The notes beneath the pieces are model-generated. The model was not told the DNA's origin and made no database searches. It was given only the letters and a program-made list of their open reading frames with translations. Shown piece by piece: positions 13,645 through 17,528 of a stretch of DNA of 17,528 nt (positions within the stretch are counted from its first letter, which is position 1; every line of letters starts with the position of its first letter). The stretch spans positions 1-17,528 of the forward strand of contig CAZFZL010000025.1 in assembly GCA_964523005.1 (NCBI GenBank). Reading direction: 5' to 3'. The position numbers and the translations under genes were made by a program. The DNA comes from UMGS1307 sp964523005 (GTDB lineage Bacteria > Bacillota > Clostridia > Oscillospirales > CAG-382).

Positions 13645-15117
13645 ATGTCCGATCTGTTATTGATGCTTTCGGCGATCGCGGTGCCCGTCGTTTCGGGAAT
13701 TGCGGTCGGTCTGATAAAAATGAACGCGAAAGCGCAAAAAGCGCTCGTGCTTTCTGCGTGCGCACTGACTGCCGTTATCACCGGCGTCAACGCCGCCGCC
13801 GACACCGGTGCATCGCACGTCGTGCTGTCCGTCGTCGGTCCGCTTGAGCTTACGCTCTGTACTGACGGTGTATCGAAGATCTTTTCGATCATCGCGGTCG
13901 TGATGTGGCTGCTTGCCGCTGTGTTCTCACAAAGCTATATGCGTCACGAAAGCAAGGACACGCAGCCGCGCTACTACGCGTTTTTACTTGTTTCGCTCGG
14001 AATGACGCTCGGCATGGATTTCGCCGGAGATATGATAACGGCGTATTTGTTTTACGAGCTTATCACTCTCACCACGTTTCCGCTCGTGCTCCATTCGATG
14101 CGCCCGGAGGCGATCCGCGCGGCAAAAAAATATCTGTTTTATTCCGTCGCCGGCGGCTTCATGGCGCTTTTCGGGATATTCTTCTGCTATAATAACTGTT
14201 CAACGCTTGCATTTACCGCCGGCGGTTCACTTTTGCCTCAGGGCGGTACGGGTATAATGCTCGTCGCCGTGTTCGTCGCGATATTGGGCTTCGGCGCAAA
14301 GGCAGGCTCGTATCCGCTGCACGGATGGCTTCCGACAGCACACCCGGAAGCACCTGCGCCTGCTAGTGCGCTGCTTTCCGGCGTGATCGCAAAGGCAGGC
14401 GTACTCGCCATAATCAGAATCGTCTTCTACGTCGTCGGTGCCGACCTTATTGCCGGTACATGGGTCCAGTACGCGTGGACAGGCGTGGCGCTGCTGACGG
14501 TGTTCATGGGCTCGATGATGGCATACCGTGAAAAGCTGTTCAAAAAAAGGCTCGCATATTCGACGGTCAGCCAGATCTCGTACGTTCTGCTCGGACTGTC
14601 GCTGCTGAACTTCGGCGGAGTTACCGGTGCACTGCTTCACGTCATATTCCATGCTGTGATAAAATGCGGTCTGTTTCTCGTTGCAGGCGCGATAATCTGT
14701 AAAACGGGGCTGACTAATATCGACGATTATACGGGCATCGGAAAACGTATGCCGGTGACGCTTTGGTGCTTCACAATTTGCTCGCTCGCGCTTATCGGTA
14801 TACCGCCGCTGAGTGGATTCGTGAGCAAGTGGTATCTTGCGTCGGCTTCGCTCGCGGAATATCCGGGCGCTCTCGGATGGATATGCGTGGCAGTCCTGCT
14901 CGTGTCGGCACTGCTCACGGCAGGGTATCTGCTGCCTGTTACGGTGCGCGGATTCTTTCCCGGAAACGATTATAAAACAGGTGAAAGATGTGAAGCGGAC
15001 GCCTATATGCTCGTGCCGCTCATAATCCTTGCCGTAGCCGCTGCGCTGCTCGGTATTTTCATACCCGACCAGCTTCGCAGCCTCGTATACGCGATTGCCG
15101 GAGCGGTCGCACTATAA
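13645..15117 (+). CDS. antiporter-like subunit 2 (Proton_antipo_M family, MrpD/NuoM-like)
   Basis: A 490-residue paralogue of the preceding gene with about 14 predicted TM helices. Key residues are E138 (YLFYELITL), K219 (GFGAKAGSYPLHGWLP), K250 (SGVIAKAGV), K340 (FHAVIKCGLF) and K395 (LSGFVSKWYL). The canonical HGWLPTAHPEAPAPASALLSG helix-7b region is intact. AAAGGA lies 8 nt before the ATG at 13645, and the gene starts 26 nt after subunit 1 ends. Sequence divergence from subunit 1 is large, so this is an old paralogue, not a recent duplication. It should be a separate ion-translocating unit of the same complex. Confidence 0.93.
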   Translation: MSDLLLMLSAIAVPVVSGIAVGLIKMNAKAQKALVLSACALTAVITGVNAAADTGASHVVLSVVGPLELTLCTDGVSKIFSIIAVVMWLLAAVFSQSYMRHESKDTQPRYYAFLLVSLGMTLGMDFAGDMITAYLFYELITLTTFPLVLHSMRPEAIRAAKKYLFYSVAGGFMALFGIFFCYNNCSTLAFTAGGSLLPQGGTGIMLVAVFVAILGFGAKAGSYPLHGWLPTAHPEAPAPASALLSGVIAKAGVLAIIRIVFYVVGADLIAGTWVQYAWTGVALLTVFMGSMMAYREKLFKKRLAYSTVSQISYVLLGLSLLNFGGVTGALLHVIFHAVIKCGLFLVAGAIICKTGLTNIDDYTGIGKRMPVTLWCFTICSLALIGIPPLSGFVSKWYLASASLAEYPGALGWICVAVLLVSALLTAGYLLPVTVRGFFPGNDYKTGERCEADAYMLVPLIILAVAAALLGIFIPDQLRSLVYAIAGAVAL

Positions 15118-15135
15118 AGTGAAAGGTCATCTTTG

Positions 15136-16611
15136 ATGGAGCGTGTGTTTCTGCTGCTTCCCGTACTGATACCGGTCTTAGGCGGCATTACAGTATATTT
15201 CATACCGAAGCTGAAGAACCGTCTTGCTAACACGGTCGCACTCTGCGCCGTAGTGCTGGCGAGTGTTGCGGCGTGGTTTCTTATACTCTCCGGTGAGCGC
15301 GAACCGTTCGTCATACTCGAAATGATAAACGGACTGAGGCTAGAGCTTTCGCTTGACGGCTTAGGCAGCTTCTTTCTCGGACTCATATCCGTGCTTTGGA
15401 TCATTGCTCTGATATACGCGTTCGGTTATATGAAAAATCACGAGCACCTGCGGATGTATTTCTCCTTTTACGTAATATCCTACGGTGTGACGTGCGGCAT
15501 AGCACTGGCGGGAAATATGCTCACGCTGTTTTTCTTCTACGAAATGCTGACGCTCGTGACGATACCGCTCGTGATACAGCCGATGACGAAGCTCGCGAAG
15601 CGCGCGGCGCGTAAATATATGTACTTCTCCGTAGGCGGCTCCGCGTTCGCGTTCTTCGGGCTCGTATGCCTGATAGTGTGCGCGTCGTCTCCTGATTTCG
15701 TTCCCGGCGGCGCGATCAGCGCGCAGACATATGAAAAATATAAGGAGCTCTTGGACGCAGTATACGTTTTCACTTTTCTCGGCTTCGGCGTCAAGGGCGT
15801 CGTGTTCCCGATGTGTATGTGGCTGCCGAGCGCTACGGTCGCTCCTACACCCACGACAGCGCTTCTGCACGCCGTTGCCGTCGTGAAGTCCGGCGTTTTC
15901 GCCATAATACGGCTTACACACTACAGCTATGGGGCGAAGATACTGTCGGGTACTCCGATACAGACGTGGCTGATACTGCTTGTGGTGTTCACGATACTGT
16001 ACGGCTCGTCAATGGCGTTGCGCGAAACGCATTTCAAGCGCCGCCTCGCATATTCGACCATCGCTAACCTTTCATATATCCTGTTCGGAGTGCTGCTGTT
16101 TACACAGCAGGGGCTTGTCGCCGGACTGCTCCATTTCCTGTTCCACTCGGTCATAAAGATCGGTGCGTTCTTCTGTGCCGGAAACATCATAACAAGCACA
16201 GGCAGAGAGTATACAACACAATACAAAGGAGCCGGGCGCTATATGCCCGTCAGCTTCATCTGCTTCGGCATATGCGGACTTTCGCTTATGGGGCTGCCGT
16301 ATTTTGCCGGCTTCGTGAGCAAGTGGCAGCTTTGCGTCGCCGCGTCTGCTCAGGGCTCGGCTGCGGCGTATATCGGTATAGCCGTGCTGCTCATATCGGC
16401 GCTGCTGACGGCAGTCTATATGCTGTCGATAGTCATTAACGCCTTCATGCCGTGCCGTGAAGAGGATAAAAAAGATTTTGAGAAGATGCGCAGGACGGAC
16501 GTGCGGATGCTCTTCGGAGCGGTCGTACCGAGCGTTTGCGCGGCATTGTTCGGATTCTTTTCGTCATACGCCGTCAGCATCATCACCGAGTGCGTGAAGG
16601 GGGTATTCTGA
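15136..16611 (+). CDS. antiporter-like subunit 3 (Proton_antipo_M family, MrpA-N/NuoL-like features)
   Basis: A 491-residue polytopic protein of about 14 TM helices. Ion-path residues are E136 (FFFYEMLTL), K220 (GFGVKGVVFP), K251 (VAVVKSGVF), K341 (FHSVIKIGAF) and K396 (AGFVSKWQL). The region after K220 differs from its neighbours: the usual P-x-H-x-W-L-P reads FPMCMWLPSA, with Cys in place of His. It is followed by APTPTTALLHAVAVVKSG, closer to the PTPVSA-x-L/I-H-A pattern of MrpA N-terminal domains and NuoL than to the APAPASALLSG of subunits 2 and 4. It could therefore be the counterpart of the MrpA N-terminal half, although it lacks the MbhD/MbhE extension, which is encoded upstream. ATG 15136 is preferred; a TTG directly before it is an alternative. 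GAAAGG lies 9 nt upstream. Confidence 0.92.
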   Translation: MERVFLLLPVLIPVLGGITVYFIPKLKNRLANTVALCAVVLASVAAWFLILSGEREPFVILEMINGLRLELSLDGLGSFFLGLISVLWIIALIYAFGYMKNHEHLRMYFSFYVISYGVTCGIALAGNMLTLFFFYEMLTLVTIPLVIQPMTKLAKRAARKYMYFSVGGSAFAFFGLVCLIVCASSPDFVPGGAISAQTYEKYKELLDAVYVFTFLGFGVKGVVFPMCMWLPSATVAPTPTTALLHAVAVVKSGVFAIIRLTHYSYGAKILSGTPIQTWLILLVVFTILYGSSMALRETHFKRRLAYSTIANLSYILFGVLLFTQQGLVAGLLHFLFHSVIKIGAFFCAGNIITSTGREYTTQYKGAGRYMPVSFICFGICGLSLMGLPYFAGFVSKWQLCVAASAQGSAAAYIGIAVLLISALLTAVYMLSIVINAFMPCREEDKKDFEKMRRTDVRMLFGAVVPSVCAALFGFFSSYAVSIITECVKGVF

Positions 16612-16612
16612 T

Positions 16613-17528
16613 ATGAGTATGCTTCTTCTGACATGCGTGCTGCTGCCGCTTTTCGCGTCGGTGATCGTTTATCCGATAGGCAAAAAGAACAATAACGCCG
16701 GATATGCCGTTTCGTGCGTCGTTTGCGGCGCTGTGCTTGCGTGCGCCGCCGTGCTCCTGCTGGTTCCGGAGGGGATCGAATATATGAGGCCGTCGGTCAT
16801 GACCGACTTCTGGGGCTTTTCATCGAATCGCTTCAATACGGTGCTGCTTTCGGCGGCTGCCGTGATGTGGTTTGTGACGACTGTTTTCGCAAAGCCATAT
16901 TTCGCACCGCACGGCGGGATCCCGGCACGCTATCTTTCGTTTACTCTCGCGACGCTCGGTGCGACGGCGGGTGTGTTTCTTGCTGCCGATCTGATAACAC
17001 TGCTGACGTGCTTTGAGATAATGTCGTTCACGTCATTCGTCTGGGTCATCCAGGAGGAAACGCAGCAGGCACGCCGCGCCGCCTCTACATACCTTGCGAT
17101 AGCGGTTTTGGGCGGTATGTCGATGCTTGCGGGTATGTTTATACTGTGGCATGAATGCGGAACTTTACAGCTTTCTGCGCTTGAAGGCGCGTCCGGCAGC
17201 GGAGTGTTCACGGCTGCCGTGCTTATGCTCGTGGGCTTCGGAGCGAAGGCGGGTATGTTTCCGTTGCATATATGGCTTCCGAAATCATACCCCGTCGCAC
17301 CGGCTCCGGCGAGTGCGCTGCTGTCGGGGATACTGACGAAAACGGGTATATACGGGACATGGCTGCTCGGCGCGTTTTTCTTCGCCGGAGACGGCAGATG
17401 GTCGTCGCTGCTGCTCGTGATCGGACTTATCACGATGGTGATCGGCGCGGTGATGGCGCTGCTGAGCGTGAACATAAAACGTATACTCGCCTGCTCGTCG
17501 ATGTCACAGATCGGATTTATCACCGTCG
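16613..17528 (+). CDS. antiporter-like subunit 4 (Proton_antipo_M family), 3' end outside window
   Basis: The frame is open to the right edge with no stop; 305 residues are visible of an expected 470-500 or more. AAGGGGG at 16597-16603 and the ATG at 16613, one base after the previous stop, define the start. Key residues present are E135 (LLTCFEIMSFT, TM5 Glu), K212 (GFGAKAGMFPLHIWLPKSYP, TM7 Lys) and K243 (SGILTKTGIYG, TM8 Lys), followed by the VNIKRILACSSMSQIGF segment of the family. It resembles subunit 2 in the APAPASALLSG region. The part with the TM10 and TM12 lysines lies beyond the window. It continues the same operon without a gap. Confidence 0.92.
   Translation, partial: MSMLLLTCVLLPLFASVIVYPIGKKNNNAGYAVSCVVCGAVLACAAVLLLVPEGIEYMRPSVMTDFWGFSSNRFNTVLLSAAAVMWFVTTVFAKPYFAPHGGIPARYLSFTLATLGATAGVFLAADLITLLTCFEIMSFTSFVWVIQEETQQARRAASTYLAIAVLGGMSMLAGMFILWHECGTLQLSALEGASGSGVFTAAVLMLVGFGAKAGMFPLHIWLPKSYPVAPAPASALLSGILTKTGIYGTWLLGAFFFAGDGRWSSLLLVIGLITMVIGAVMALLSVNIKRILACSSMSQIGFITV

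Noticed and set aside
13645..17528. Recent tandem duplication of one antiporter gene
   Set aside because: The paralogues share only family motifs and differ strongly in DNA and protein sequence, with no long identical stretches visible, so they are old, distinct subunits.
1..17528. CRISPR arrays, tRNA/rRNA genes, insertion sequences, prophage or toxin-antitoxin genes
   Set aside because: None was seen: no regularly spaced repeats, no transposase or integrase motifs, and essentially all sequence is accounted for by the listed genes.

Overview
The window looks like part of a chromosome of an anaerobic Firmicute, probably a Clostridia/Oscillospiraceae-type gut or sediment bacterium. The evidence is moderate GC content with strong AGGAG-type ribosome binding sites, near-consensus sigma-A promoters (17-bp spacers), an archaeal/V-type ATP synthase in a bacterium, and an Mrp/Mbh-type ion-pumping cluster. 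This placement is inference; no rRNA or other phylogenetic marker is present.

Layout. (1) 1-1312, plus strand: the end of a V-type ATP synthase operon (3' part of subunit B, complete subunit D), closed by a bidirectional terminator at 1394-1430. (2) 1448-3829, minus strand: a secreted, membrane-anchored GHL10/DUF187-type glycoside-hydrolase-like protein with a duplicated N-terminal domain. (3) 3963-8393, plus strand: an AraC-family regulator, divergent from the GHL10 gene and with back-to-back promoters, then an apparent operon of a cytosolic BNR/sialidase-like protein, a DHDPS/NAL-family aldolase-like protein and a lipoprotein ABC sugar-binding protein. That operon has its own promoter (4881-4909) and terminator (8408-8445). 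This looks like a small carbohydrate or sugar-acid utilisation locus. Its substrate cannot be read from the sequence and it has no permease or ATPase genes here. (4) 8509-9345: a stand-alone metallo-beta-lactamase-fold protein of the COG1237 type with its own promoter. (5) 9416 to the right edge, plus strand: a tightly packed operon in the order mrpE, mrpF, mrpG, mbhD-like (DUF4040), a fused mbhE-mrpB gene, mrpC, then four consecutive antiporter-like (NuoL/M/N, MrpD) subunits, the fourth cut by the window end.

The most striking element is region 5. The order E-F-G-(A C-terminal pieces)-B-C-D follows the membrane module of Mbh/Mbs-type respiratory complexes rather than the canonical Mrp order A-B-C-D-E-F-G. 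It also has at least four antiporter-like subunits, against two in Mrp, one in Pyrococcus Mbh and three in complex I. All four keep the key Glu/Lys residues visible in the window. A catalytic module (NiFe-hydrogenase-like or ferredoxin/NAD-oxidoreductase-like NuoB/C/D/H/I homologues) would be expected beyond position 17528, but it is not visible. If present, the complex could build a H+ or Na+ gradient that the V-type ATP synthase at the left edge would use.

No tRNA, rRNA, CRISPR array, insertion sequence or phage gene was seen. No gene-free stretch exceeds 300 bases; the longest gaps (about 115-135 bp) hold the promoters and terminators listed.
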